Shown: positions 10,357 to 19,978, counted from the stretch's first letter. The stretch: DNA of 64,000 nt from DAISKN01 sp963716925 (GCA_963716925.1 CAVQUX010000025.1:62001-126000), one strand, 5' to 3'. Notes: generated by a model from the sequence alone, not told the origin. Made by a program: numbers and translations.

Positions 10357-11982
10357 ATGGAACCGTCACAATACTTCGCCCCGACGATCGAGACCCGACC
10401 CTATCCCCTCTCCCGGCTGCCGCGCGGCGCTCGCGCCCTTCCGCGATCTCCGGCGCCGCTCCCCCTGAAGTACCAGAAGAAGCACGGGGAGAGTGTTTCG
10501 GGGCGCGGAACGCTTTCGCACTGGAGCGCCAAGGGAGGACGCCTCGAAGCCGAGCATCCATTTCAGATCGGCGACTGGATCGAGCTCGAGATCCGGAGAA
10601 ACGGCGGCGTCCGCCCCGGTATCTCGAGCCCTTCGAGCAGGGGCTTCGCCCGGATCGTCTCGTCGGCTTCCACGAACGCGGACCGCTTTTCCTATGGAAT
10701 CGAGTTCAACCGGGGCATTCGCGCCCGGATCGGATTCGCTCTCTACGCCCTCGCCCCCTGGGCGGCGCTCATCCTCTTCGTCCTCGGCACCATAAACGTC
10801 GTCTTCCTGAAGACGAACAACGCTTTCTACTTCTGGTACAGCCCGCTCACCAACCTCTACAGCATCCTCATCTCGAGCTACATCCTCTCGCGCTTCGCCC
10901 TGAGCCAGTTCTATTCGCCGCCAAAGGACCGCGGGTACCGCCCGTCGGTGTCGGTGGTGATCGCCTGCAAGAACGAGGAGGAGTCCATCGGGCGGACCAT
11001 CGACTGCGTCTACCAGTCCGACTATCCGCGCGACAAGCTCGAGGTAATCGCGGTGAACGACGGCTCGACGGACGGGACGCTCGCGGAGATGCGCCGCGCG
11101 GCGTCGCGCCATCCGAACCTCACCGTCATCGATTTCGGGAAGAACCTCGGCAAGCGCCACGGCATGGCGGCGGGGGCGAAGGCCGCTCGAGGAGAGGTCC
11201 TGGTCTACGTCGACTCCGACAGCTTCGTGCGCCGTGACACCCTGGCCCAGATCGTCCAGGACTTCGCCCGCCCCGAGGTGGGAGGGGTCTGCGGCCACGC
11301 GTACGTCTCGAACGCGCGAAAGAACCTCCTGACGAAGATGCAGGACGTCCGCTACTACGTCGCGTTCCGCGTCGTCAAAGCGGCCGAGTCCATCTACGGC
11401 ACCGTCGCCTGCTGCTCGGGTTGTCTCGCCGCCTATCGGCGGAGCTACGTCATGGAGATCCTCGACGAGTGGCTCGGCCAGCGGTTCCTGGGCACGGAGG
11501 CCACGTTCGGGGACGACCGCAGCCTCACGAACTACATGCTTCGCCGCTACCGGGTGGTCTACAACGCCAACGCCGTCTGCTCGACCATCGTGCCCGAGCG
11601 ATACCGGCAATTCTTCAAACAGCAGCTCCGCTGGAAGAAGTCCTGGGTGCGGGAGACGTTCATCGCCTCGCAGTTCATGTGGAGACGCCACCCGTTCGCC
11701 GCGTTCTTCTTCTACCTGGGCGCCATCTTTCCCGTGATCTCCCCGTTCGTCGCGTTCAACGCCCTCGTCGTTCCCCTGGCGATGTCGGGTACCGTCTCCT
11801 ACCTCTATATATACGGCGCGACCCTCATGGCGGCGATGTACGGTCTCTACTACCTCGCGCGATGCCGAAGCCGGCTCTGGGTCTACGGGATCGCCTTCAG
11901 CTTCTTCTACATGTTCGTGCTCGTCTGGCAGACGTACTACGCGCTTCTGACCGTGAGAAGGAATCACTGGGGGACGAGGTGA
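10357..11982 (+). CDS. Processive family-2 glycosyltransferase with N-terminal PilZ-like domain
   Basis: 541 residues. Residues about 30-120 resemble a PilZ domain (HWSAKGG for the D/NxSxxG motif, then a beta strand ending in YGIEF), though the RxxxR arginine pair is not clear. Two membrane segments follow (about 124-180), then a GT2 catalytic domain with VNDGSTDG, YVDSDS, GDDRSLT and QQLRW, and a C-terminal block of membrane segments. This is the layout of PgaC/hyaluronan/cellulose-type synthases, which polymerise a beta-linked sugar and extrude it through the inner membrane. ATG 10357 is chosen over upstream arginine-rich starts because of the GGAGGAGG before it. The stop overlaps the next start (GTGA). 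The PilZ-like domain suggests c-di-GMP control (inference). Confidence 0.85.
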   Translation: MEPSQYFAPTIETRPYPLSRLPRGARALPRSPAPLPLKYQKKHGESVSGRGTLSHWSAKGGRLEAEHPFQIGDWIELEIRRNGGVRPGISSPSSRGFARIVSSASTNADRFSYGIEFNRGIRARIGFALYALAPWAALILFVLGTINVVFLKTNNAFYFWYSPLTNLYSILISSYILSRFALSQFYSPPKDRGYRPSVSVVIACKNEEESIGRTIDCVYQSDYPRDKLEVIAVNDGSTDGTLAEMRRAASRHPNLTVIDFGKNLGKRHGMAAGAKAARGEVLVYVDSDSFVRRDTLAQIVQDFARPEVGGVCGHAYVSNARKNLLTKMQDVRYYVAFRVVKAAESIYGTVACCSGCLAAYRRSYVMEILDEWLGQRFLGTEATFGDDRSLTNYMLRRYRVVYNANAVCSTIVPERYRQFFKQQLRWKKSWVRETFIASQFMWRRHPFAAFFFYLGAIFPVISPFVAFNALVVPLAMSGTVSYLYIYGATLMAAMYGLYYLARCRSRLWVYGIAFSFFYMFVLVWQTYYALLTVRRNHWGTR

Positions 11983-13829
11983 ACCCCCGGAAGAGGCGCC
12001 CGAAGGTGCGCTGGTTCCGCGAGGACCTGCTCGCCTGGCTCGTGCTCGCTGCCCTCGGCTCCTCCATCCTTCTGGGCACGGACTACTGGCTCAAACGACG
12101 CGTTCTCCCCGCGGAGCGGGATCTCCCGGGCGCCGTCACCGACCCGAAAATCCTCGTGCTCGCTTTCGACCGCATCGTCGTCGAGCCGGCCCCGAACAAG
12201 ATCTCCCGGGAGGAGCTCCGCCGGCACTTGAAGGCTCTCAAGGAAGCGGGATTCGTCGCCGTCTCTCTGCAAGCTCTCGCCCGGTTCTTCGAGAGCGGCG
12301 GAGAGCTGCCCGAGAAGTCCCTGGTTCTGACGTTCGACCACGGCTACCTGAGCAGCTACGACGCCGCCGATCCCGTGCTCCGCGAGCTCGGGTGGCCCGC
12401 CGTGCTGTTCGTGATGACCGAGCGCCAGGAGCGGCGCGACCCGTTCTTCGTCTACTGGGACCGGGTGGAGCGCATGGTCGCGAGCGGACTCTGGGAGATC
12501 GGCTCCCACGGTCATTTCGGACACGATCCGGTTGCCGTCGACGAGGCGGGAGGCACCGGTCCGTTCTTCATCCGCCCGCGCTTTCTTCCCGAGCAGAATC
12601 GCCTCGAGTCCTGGGACGAGTTCGAAGACCGCGTCCGCCGGGACCACGATCGCGCCAGGAGCATCCTTTCACGGCGAACCGGCGGGGAAATCCTCGCCTA
12701 TGCTCCGCCGCTTCGAGACGTTGCCGGCCTTTCCGCCGCCCCGGAGGCGCACGAGGCGACGCGGAGGATCGTGGAGTCTACGTACCGCCTCGCTTTCTTC
12801 GACGATCAGTTCGGGGTCAACGACCGGCGCTCCGACCCCAAGCGGCTCAAGAGACTTCGCGTCGCTCCCGGCTTGAGCCCCGAGGAGCTCGGCCGCCGCA
12901 TCGACTTCTCGATGGGCGCCCCCGCTCCTCCCCTCGAGACGAGCTGGTCGGCGCCCTGGGTGGCGGGAAGCGGCGAGGCGACGCTCGAGGGAGAGGAGCT
13001 GATCCTGCGGGGCCGGAGGCGCGCGGACGTCTGGAGGGCCGGCAGCCAGTGGGTCGAGGATTGGGAGCTCGAGGGCGACGTCTACATCGACGGGGGTGAG
13101 CTCTGGGTGGTCCAGGAAAGCGATCAGGGGCCCGAGCAGTGGCGTTTCGGCGGAACGGCGGGCCGAACCTACCTGCAGACTCGAAGCCCGGGCGAGCGCA
13201 CCGACGTTGTCGCGAGCTACAGCGCCGCGATTACCCCCTCCCGATGGCACCGGCTGAAGCTCATCAAGCGCGGAGCCGGCATCTGGGTCGCGCTCGACGG
13301 CGAGCCATTGGGAGAGCATCCCACGTACCTGTCCGGACGGTGGCGCGGCAACGTCGGCATCGTCCACTGGAATCCCGGCGAGACCGGCGCCCGGTTGAGA
13401 AGGCTGCGCTTCCGGGAAGTTCCTTTCGCCGCGCGCATTCTTCCGAGCTCCCTTCCTTCCGCGGATATCCAGGCGGCGATCGCGGACGCGCCCGGTCTTT
13501 CGGCGCTCTCGCCCCGTCTTTTCGAGATCGACGGGATGGGCCTGAACCGCGCACCCGTGGACGGCGACCTGCTCCGGATTCTGTCCCATCGCTTCGCCTG
13601 GGAGATCGTTCCCACGGTTCGCATCTCCGAAGCCGATCCCGAGGTCAGCGCGGCGGCTCTCGCGGAGCTGCTCTCGGAAGCCGGGACGTTCGAAGGCCTG
13701 CGCGTCGAATGGAACGGAGCCTCGGAGGCGATGCGCGAGACCATTGCCTCGACCCTCGAGGCTCGCGCGCGCGAGCTCTCCTGGAAAGCCGGGAGGATGG
13801 TGATCGAGGAAAGCGAGGAGAGTCCATGA
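11979..13829 (+). CDS. Membrane-anchored polysaccharide deacetylase with lectin-like domain
   Basis: 616 residues. One N-terminal membrane anchor (about 14-36), then a NodB-type polysaccharide deacetylase domain (about 50-300), a concanavalin/LamG-like domain (about 308-480) and a C-terminal domain of unknown fold. The deacetylase has TFDHG at about 117 where TFDDG is usual, so one metal-ligand Asp is replaced by His, and HGHFGH at about 175 for the HxxxH motif. Periplasmic deacetylation of a nascent polymer, as by PgaB, is the likely role, but the His substitution leaves activity in doubt. GTG 11979 overlaps the preceding TGA, and the stop overlaps the next ATG, so the operon is translationally coupled. 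Confidence 0.78.
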   Translation: MNPRKRRPKVRWFREDLLAWLVLAALGSSILLGTDYWLKRRVLPAERDLPGAVTDPKILVLAFDRIVVEPAPNKISREELRRHLKALKEAGFVAVSLQALARFFESGGELPEKSLVLTFDHGYLSSYDAADPVLRELGWPAVLFVMTERQERRDPFFVYWDRVERMVASGLWEIGSHGHFGHDPVAVDEAGGTGPFFIRPRFLPEQNRLESWDEFEDRVRRDHDRARSILSRRTGGEILAYAPPLRDVAGLSAAPEAHEATRRIVESTYRLAFFDDQFGVNDRRSDPKRLKRLRVAPGLSPEELGRRIDFSMGAPAPPLETSWSAPWVAGSGEATLEGEELILRGRRRADVWRAGSQWVEDWELEGDVYIDGGELWVVQESDQGPEQWRFGGTAGRTYLQTRSPGERTDVVASYSAAITPSRWHRLKLIKRGAGIWVALDGEPLGEHPTYLSGRWRGNVGIVHWNPGETGARLRRLRFREVPFAARILPSSLPSADIQAAIADAPGLSALSPRLFEIDGMGLNRAPVDGDLLRILSHRFAWEIVPTVRISEADPEVSAAALAELLSEAGTFEGLRVEWNGASEAMRETIASTLEARARELSWKAGRMVIEESEESP

Positions 13830-16800
13830 TTCGTTCGGCAATCGTCCTCGGCGTGCTGCTCTCATGCGGCGGCCTGTCGGCGCAGACCGGGGCCCAGAGA
13901 GCTCTCGACCGCGGCGCCGCCCTGTACAAAGAGGGACGCTTCGACGAGGCCGCCAAAGCGTTCGAGGAAGCGGCGGAGCTCGACCCGGGCTCTCTCGAAG
14001 TGTGGGAATCCCTCGGATGGTCCTACCGAAAAGCGGGGAGAACGGAAGAAGCGAAAGAGGTCTGGAGCCGCGTCCTCAAGGTGGACCCCGAGCGGGCTTC
14101 GCTGTGGAACCAGGTCGCGGCGATCGACGTCGAGCGCGAGAATTGGTCCGCCGCCGCGGATTCTCTCGCCATGAGCCTGAGCCTCGAGCCCGAAGACAGC
14201 CACATCCGGGCGAGGCTGGCGATGGTGCTCGAGAGCGCGGGAAGACTGGAGGACGCGGCTCTCGCTTACGAGGAGCTCGCGCGCCGGGATCCGGAGAACC
14301 TCACGGCCATCCTGAGACTCTCGACCTTCTTCGAGAGATCGGGTGAGATTGAACGGGCGCTCGAGACGCTCGCCTCGGCTTCTCGCCGGAGCCCCCGCTA
14401 CGCCCACATCTTCGACATCCACGTCGCGCGGCTCGAGGCCCGTCGAGCCGACCAGGCTTACGCGGCCGGGGACTTCACGCGGGCCGTCGAGGGCTACCGC
14501 GACGCGGTCCAGTCCAACCCGCGCGAGGCGGATTATCTCGAGAACCTCGGGTGGGCCCACCGCAAAGCGGGAGCGCTCGCGGAAGCGGTCGAGGTCTGGC
14601 GGCTCGCCCGGGCACGGAACCCGAACGATCCCCTGCTCGCCCGCCATCTCGCGGATGCGGTGCGCGAGACCGGCGATCCGGAGGAGGCGGAGCGCCTGTA
14701 CCTCGAGGCCTGGAAGATGGCGCCTTCGAGCGACGAGGCCGTGCCCTACCGGCTCGCGGAGCTTGCCCTCGAGGACTCCCGATCCGAGGACGCCGTTCGA
14801 TGGATCGAGTCGTTGTTTCGATTTCGGGAGGCCGACGAGCGCTGGTCGGAGAGAGTCGCCGGCCTCTTCGCGCGTTTCCAGGCTCCCTGGCCGGGGATCG
14901 AGATCTTCCGCGCGCGTCGAGGCGTCTCTTCCGCTCCGCGAGCGACAGCCGCGGCCGAGAGCCGGCTTCTGGCGCTCGAGGGACGGCTCGCGAGGGAGGG
15001 CGGCGACTACGATCGGGCCCTCGAGCGCTATCGCGAGGCGCTGCGCCTCGACCCGGCAAACCGCGTCGCCCTCCGGGACCTCGGCTGGACGCAGTGGGTG
15101 CTCGCCGACTGGGATGGATGCGCCGAGAGCTGGGGTCGGCTCACCGCCCTCGATCCGAACGACGCGGACGCGCTCAACCTCCTCACTCACCTTCATCTTT
15201 ATCGTCGAAACTACGAAGAGGCCATCGAGACCGCATCCCGGAGCCTCGCGCTCATTCCCGATCAGCCGGAGCAGAGCCTGAAGCTCGCGCGGGCCCTGCA
15301 CTGGAACGAGCGCTACGCGGAGGCCAAGGCCCTGGCCGAGTCGCTCGCCGCGCGCCACCCGGGCGACCTCGAGATTCAGAGGTTCTGGGCGGAGCTCCTG
15401 ATGCAGTACCACGACTTCGAGCGGGGTCTTCCGACCTGGCAGCGGGTCCTGGCCCTCGGGGCCGACGACCCGCGAGCGCAGTTCTACTACGTGAGATCGC
15501 TCTACGAGCTCGGCCACTACGATACCGCTCTCGTGGAAGCGCGGCGATTCGCGGCGACCACCGAGCCCAACCCGGGTCTCTTGCGGCTCCTCGCCGACGA
15601 TGCTCTCCTGAGAGGCGACAAGGCGGAAGCGGGCGGATGGCTCCAGCGGTTGGCCGAGCGCTCGCCGGCGAAGACGGAGATATGGCTCGAGCTCTCGGAC
15701 CTCCAGGTGGAGCTCGGAGGGGAAGCGCAGGCTCTCGCGACCATCGATCAGGCGCTGCAGCATCAGCCCGAGTCCATGGAGCTCGCGATCGCGCGGGCGA
15801 ATCTGCTGCGGCGGCGCGGATTCTCCGAGGAGGCTCACGCCGTCTATCTCGATCTCGCGCGAGAACATCCGGAGAGCCGCGAGGTCTTCGCGGGTCTACT
15901 CCAGACCGCCTACGAGACCGAGCGCTACCGGAAGGCGCTCACGATTCTCGAAGCCAATCGCAGCACGTTCCTGAAGCCGTACGAAGTCGAGCTGGAACAG
16001 GCCCGCCTCCTCTATGCCACGGGAAACGGGGGCGAGGCTCGAGAGATCCTGGATCGAGCCGCGATGAGAGCGGCTGGCTCTCCCGTAGTTCCCATTCTCC
16101 TGTATCACGGCCTCGGCGACCATCCCCGCACTCCGGCCATGCCCCTCGCTCTCTTCGACTCCCAGATGAGAGCGCTTTCCGAGGCCGGATACCAGGCGAT
16201 CAGCGTCTCCGAGCTGGACCGGATCGCGAAGGGCGAGTCCCCCGCTCCGAAGCGCCCCATACTCATCACCTTCGACGACGCGCGCATCGACTCGTTCGAG
16301 CTCGCCGATCCCGTCCTCGAGAAATTCGGGATGAAGGCCACGATGTTCGTTCCCACCGGGCTCACCCTCGACGGCCATCCGTTCTTCGCCGACTGGCAGC
16401 GCCTCGAGCGCTTCCACTCGACGGGGCGCTGGGAGCTCCAGGCGCACGGCCACCACGCGCACGACCTGATCACCGTCTCGTCGGATGGAACCGAAGGCAG
16501 CTTTCTCGTGAACCGCATGTGGCTTCCCGCCGAGGCGCGCCTCGAGACCGAGGACGAGTATCTGGCCCGGGTCGAGGAGGACTACCGGAGGGTGAAGCGC
16601 GAGATCGAGTCGAGAATCGCGGGGGTCGCCGTCGTGGGCTATGCCTTTCCGTTCTCGGAGGCGGGACAGGAGAATGCGGGAAATTATCCGGATGCCGCCA
16701 GGGTGAACGAGCGCTTCCTCTCCGACTCCTATCACTTCGGCTTCATCCAGGACGCGAACGGCGAAAACGAGCTCGGCCCCGGCTCCTCGCACTACCTGAA

Positions 16801-18004
16801 GCGTTTCTCCGTGCCCCGCGACTTCGACGGCGACGATCTGCTCCGCCGGCTCGCGCGCGAGCACCCTCGGACCCGGGCTCTCTCCGAGCTCGCGCGAATC
16901 CAGATGTGGACGGGTTTGTACGGCAGCTCGCGGGAGACCTGGGAGACGATCCTCGACGAGAACCCTTCTCTCGCCGACGAGGCGTCCTTCTACCTCGCTT
17001 CGATCGACTACCAGCGGGGCGGGCTGCGGGCCGCGCGCCAGCATCTCGAGCAGGCGAAGCGAACCGAGTGGAGCGTCCGGCCCGAGGAGGTGGCGAGGCT
17101 CGAGCGCCGCATCGCGTGGGAGGAATCCTTCCGCATCGAGCCTCGGTTCAACGTCTTCGCCGATTCCGCCGAGCGGCTCAACCGGAGCCAGGCACTCGGC
17201 TTCACCACCGGTTCGCTCGCTCCCGTCGAGCTCCGCGGATCCTTCGGCACGACGACGCTCGAGGAAGACACCTTCGCTCCGTACGAAGCCCTGGAGGCCG
17301 ACGTCGGGCTCGGCGTCCGCGCCTCTTCGCACCTGTGGTTCGACGCCCGCGCGCGACAGCGAGAGGCGAGGACCGACGGGCCGGACTCGACCAATTACTG
17401 GGCGGCGATGGGGATCGAAGGGGACCGCGCCGAGCTCCAGGTTCGCGCGGGACAGGAGGACGTCGAGACGCTGCGGGCGCGGCTCGACGGCGTGGAGCTC
17501 CGAAGCTATCAGTTGCAGCACCTGCTCCGCTTGACGCCGCGCTTCTGGGTCCACGTCGACGCGCGGTACGGCCAGTACACCGATTCCAACCGGAGGGAGG
17601 ATCTGACCGGCAGGATCACCTTCCGCCCCTGGTCCGCTCCGGAGTGGCGCATCGGCGGCGCCTTCGGCTGGACCGACAGCCTTCTGCAGTCGGAGGCGTA
17701 CTACACTCCCGAAGAGCTGCGATTCGCCCGCGGACTCCTCAGCTACTCGAGAGGGTTCCCCTCGGGCTGGAACGTCGATGCATCCGTCGAGCTCGGTTGG
17801 GCCCGCGACTCCCTCCGGGGGGACCGATTCACCGCCTACGCGCGAGGCCACGCGATCCAGGCCTGGACCCCGCGGTTTCGGTCGAGCCTCGGGTGGAGCT
17901 TCGGAAGCTCACCGGGCTATCAATCGTGGTCGCTTCTGCTCGGCCTGCACTACGGATTCACCGCTCCCGTCGACGTCGGTCAATCGAGCTTCACCGCCCG
18001 GTAG
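13826..18004 (+). CDS. TPR - polysaccharide deacetylase - outer-membrane beta-barrel fusion (PgaA/PgaB-like)
   Basis: 1392 residues with a signal peptide (about 1-19). Roughly 700 residues of TPR repeats follow. A NodB-type deacetylase comes next (PILLYHGL near 755, TFDDA near 815, HGHHAH near 873; ends about 1005), then a short TPR stretch. The C-terminal 290 residues have alternating aromatic/polar strands typical of an outer-membrane barrel. PgaA is a TPR-barrel exporter of poly-GlcNAc and PgaB a separate deacetylase; here a deacetylase sits between the TPR and barrel parts of one chain. TFDDA keeps both Asp residues. ATG 13826 overlaps the upstream TGA. Probable role: periplasmic deacetylation coupled to export of the polymer made by the GT2 synthase. 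The family assignments are firm; the combined role is inference. Confidence 0.85.
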   Translation: MIRSAIVLGVLLSCGGLSAQTGAQRALDRGAALYKEGRFDEAAKAFEEAAELDPGSLEVWESLGWSYRKAGRTEEAKEVWSRVLKVDPERASLWNQVAAIDVERENWSAAADSLAMSLSLEPEDSHIRARLAMVLESAGRLEDAALAYEELARRDPENLTAILRLSTFFERSGEIERALETLASASRRSPRYAHIFDIHVARLEARRADQAYAAGDFTRAVEGYRDAVQSNPREADYLENLGWAHRKAGALAEAVEVWRLARARNPNDPLLARHLADAVRETGDPEEAERLYLEAWKMAPSSDEAVPYRLAELALEDSRSEDAVRWIESLFRFREADERWSERVAGLFARFQAPWPGIEIFRARRGVSSAPRATAAAESRLLALEGRLAREGGDYDRALERYREALRLDPANRVALRDLGWTQWVLADWDGCAESWGRLTALDPNDADALNLLTHLHLYRRNYEEAIETASRSLALIPDQPEQSLKLARALHWNERYAEAKALAESLAARHPGDLEIQRFWAELLMQYHDFERGLPTWQRVLALGADDPRAQFYYVRSLYELGHYDTALVEARRFAATTEPNPGLLRLLADDALLRGDKAEAGGWLQRLAERSPAKTEIWLELSDLQVELGGEAQALATIDQALQHQPESMELAIARANLLRRRGFSEEAHAVYLDLAREHPESREVFAGLLQTAYETERYRKALTILEANRSTFLKPYEVELEQARLLYATGNGGEAREILDRAAMRAAGSPVVPILLYHGLGDHPRTPAMPLALFDSQMRALSEAGYQAISVSELDRIAKGESPAPKRPILITFDDARIDSFELADPVLEKFGMKATMFVPTGLTLDGHPFFADWQRLERFHSTGRWELQAHGHHAHDLITVSSDGTEGSFLVNRMWLPAEARLETEDEYLARVEEDYRRVKREIESRIAGVAVVGYAFPFSEAGQENAGNYPDAARVNERFLSDSYHFGFIQDANGENELGPGSSHYLKRFSVPRDFDGDDLLRRLAREHPRTRALSELARIQMWTGLYGSSRETWETILDENPSLADEASFYLASIDYQRGGLRAARQHLEQAKRTEWSVRPEEVARLERRIAWEESFRIEPRFNVFADSAERLNRSQALGFTTGSLAPVELRGSFGTTTLEEDTFAPYEALEADVGLGVRASSHLWFDARARQREARTDGPDSTNYWAAMGIEGDRAELQVRAGQEDVETLRARLDGVELRSYQLQHLLRLTPRFWVHVDARYGQYTDSNRREDLTGRITFRPWSAPEWRIGGAFGWTDSLLQSEAYYTPEELRFARGLLSYSRGFPSGWNVDASVELGWARDSLRGDRFTAYARGHAIQAWTPRFRSSLGWSFGSSPGYQSWSLLLGLHYGFTAPVDVGQSSFTAR

Positions 18005-18816
18005 TTCTCGAGCTCGACGTCCATGAAATCGGTGCGAATACCGCCGTAGCCCGACGCGGTGATGGCAGGTCCACCGAACTCGCGGCCGTCGTCGAGGACG
18101 TCGAAGACGGGGACCCAGCCGCCGGGGCCCGGGTCGATGAAGAGGCCGATGCGGACGGTCCCGTTGGGGTTGTTCCGGAACTCCGCGCGGAGGCCGAGCC
18201 AGATGTCTTTCGGGAGAAGGCTCGGGTTCGACGCGCGGTCGTAAAGCGGGCCGGTGAACATGCGGGCATAGGCCATCGTGTAGTACCGCCCGCGGTACTT
18301 CTTCTTGATCACCGCGGCGCCGTCTACCCGAACCCCGGCGTAGTAGAGGTTGTCGTGGTCCAGGTAGCGGCCCATCAGCAGTAGGCCGTTGCTCGCGTTG
18401 CGATTCGGGCTCGCGCTCAGGTTGTCTCTCCGGACGCGAAAGTAGACTTGCTGTCTGGAGCTCTGCCAGCGGCTGCGGGTCAGGAGGCGAAACAGGTTCT
18501 GCGGCCGGTACCCGTCGTCGGTGTCGGTGGCGCTCGTCGAGGCGTACAGACGCCGCCAGTAGTCGCTCGAAGGGAGAGTCCCCTGGACGGTGGCGCCGAC
18601 GCCGCTTCGGCGATCGAAATAGGCGCCCGAGTTGAGCCACCAGAGCGGGCTTTCGCTGTCGCTCATCCCTCCCGCCTCGACCAGCCGGCCCGCGGAGTCG
18701 AACGTGTCGTTGAGTGTCGCGCCCACGGATGCCGCCGGGCCCGCATGGAGGATCGGAAACGGCGGCAGGAGGAGGGCGACGAGGGCCACGACGAGCAGAC
18801 GAACCGCACGATGCAC
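17980..18816 (-). CDS. Secreted concanavalin/lectin-like protein of unknown function
   Basis: 278 residues from GTG 18816, which has GGAGGT five bases upstream. A signal peptide precedes a beta-rich domain with many Tyr, Arg and Gly residues and conserved-looking DNLYYAGVRVDG and DIWLGLRAEF segments, typical of jelly-roll sugar-binding or lyase-like folds. I do not recognise a named family or catalytic motif. Its 3' end overlaps the convergent TPR-deacetylase-barrel gene by 25 bases. Location beside polysaccharide genes suggests it binds or trims the exported polymer (inference). Confidence 0.6.
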   Translation of the reverse strand: MHRAVRLLVVALVALLLPPFPILHAGPAASVGATLNDTFDSAGRLVEAGGMSDSESPLWWLNSGAYFDRRSGVGATVQGTLPSSDYWRRLYASTSATDTDDGYRPQNLFRLLTRSRWQSSRQQVYFRVRRDNLSASPNRNASNGLLLMGRYLDHDNLYYAGVRVDGAAVIKKKYRGRYYTMAYARMFTGPLYDRASNPSLLPKDIWLGLRAEFRNNPNGTVRIGLFIDPGPGGWVPVFDVLDDGREFGGPAITASGYGGIRTDFMDVELENYRAVKLD

Positions 18817-18895
18817 GCCGACCTCCGTTCGGTTTGTAACGGGACTCGAAGGTCGGGACGTTACGCGCGGGATGGCCGAAGCGCGATGATCCCGA

Positions 18896-19927
18896 TCACG
18901 AAATGATTCGAGGCAGGATCTCGGGATCCTCGCGCCCCAGGCTCCAGAGGACGATGCTCTCGAACCCCATTCCACGGATGAGCTCGCGTTTCGTCTGGAT
19001 GCTCACGGAATCCTCGAAATAGACGGTGGCGAGGCCGTCGCCGGTCAAGTAGGTGAAGTACGGAACCCGATCCTTTTCGTCGCGGCCGACGACGACTCCC
19101 GTCCGTCGGGCGAGCTCCATGCACTCGTCGTACTGCACGCCCCGGGCGCCGGACTTCGACCATTCCATCCCGCTGACCTTCAGCACCGGCACGATCCGGG
19201 ATCGGGGGCATTCCGACAGGCCGAAGTCGAGCACGCTCGAGATGAAGGCGACGGTCGCTATCGGCCCGGGCCCGCTCCGGGCGTTATGGAGGTTGTACAG
19301 CATGATTTGAAGCCGATCGACGTGGGCGCAGAGCGCGCGCCAGTCCAGAGCGCCGGGGCCCGAAGCACGGCTCTCCCGGGACTTGGGCTGCGCGGTCACC
19401 GAGAGCAGGATCTCCTCCTTCTTCAGCGTCTCCGACAGAGAAGCGATGAACGAGGTGAAGAGATCCCGGTCGCCGGCGTCGAGGCTTTCGTAGTCGATGT
19501 CGATTCCCGAGACGCCGAGCGTTCGGGCGAGAGCGACGATTTCACGCCGGTGGGTCGCCGACAGGCCCGGATCGGAGAGAATCCGGTGCACCACGGCGGA
19601 ATCCTTCTGCGTCGGACGGGAAACCGTCTTCGGCGGATGGACGTCGTTCACGATCGTGAGCCAGACACGGCTCCCCCGGCCTTCGAGCTCGGAGACGAGC
19701 GCGGCCGTCGCATCCTCGTTGTTGAGCAGAATGACCCTGCCGTCGGGCTCGAGCGCGCCGGAGAAGAGATAGATGTCCCGGACTTCCCGTCCGGCGGGAG
19801 TCGCGAGACGGGCGAGCCCGCGATCGAGGTCCCAATGGGTGATCCAGGCGCCGAGCCGGACCGAGGGACTCGGGGCAGGAGAGGCGGAAGCCGCCATCAG
19901 AAGCGCCAGAACCCAAGCACTTTTCAT
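18896..19927 (-). CDS. Secreted glycoside hydrolase family 18-like protein
   Basis: 343 residues with a signal peptide (residues 1-18) and a TIM-barrel GH18 signature GIDIDYESL, the DxxDxDxE active-site strand with its catalytic Glu. Segments such as LQIMLYNLHN and the C-terminal GFESIVLWSLG fit late barrel strands. GH18 enzymes cleave beta-1,4 GlcNAc linkages, so this fits hydrolysis of a GlcNAc-containing exopolysaccharide made next door. ATG 19927 is preceded by GGAAGAGG. It lies 79 bases upstream of the lectin-like gene on the same strand and may be co-transcribed with it. Confidence 0.8.
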   Translation of the reverse strand: MKSAWVLALLMAASASPAPSPSVRLGAWITHWDLDRGLARLATPAGREVRDIYLFSGALEPDGRVILLNNEDATAALVSELEGRGSRVWLTIVNDVHPPKTVSRPTQKDSAVVHRILSDPGLSATHRREIVALARTLGVSGIDIDYESLDAGDRDLFTSFIASLSETLKKEEILLSVTAQPKSRESRASGPGALDWRALCAHVDRLQIMLYNLHNARSGPGPIATVAFISSVLDFGLSECPRSRIVPVLKVSGMEWSKSGARGVQYDECMELARRTGVVVGRDEKDRVPYFTYLTGDGLATVYFEDSVSIQTKRELIRGMGFESIVLWSLGREDPEILPRIIS

Positions 19928-19978
19928 GTCCTCTTCCGAAGTCTAGCAAGGATGGCGCCAGGGGGTGGTGGGTGCCTC

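Noticed and set aside
13139..13825. Open frame extending the TPR-deacetylase-barrel protein upstream
   Set aside because: It is an arginine-rich shadow of the preceding deacetylase gene; the ATG at 13826 begins a clear signal peptide.
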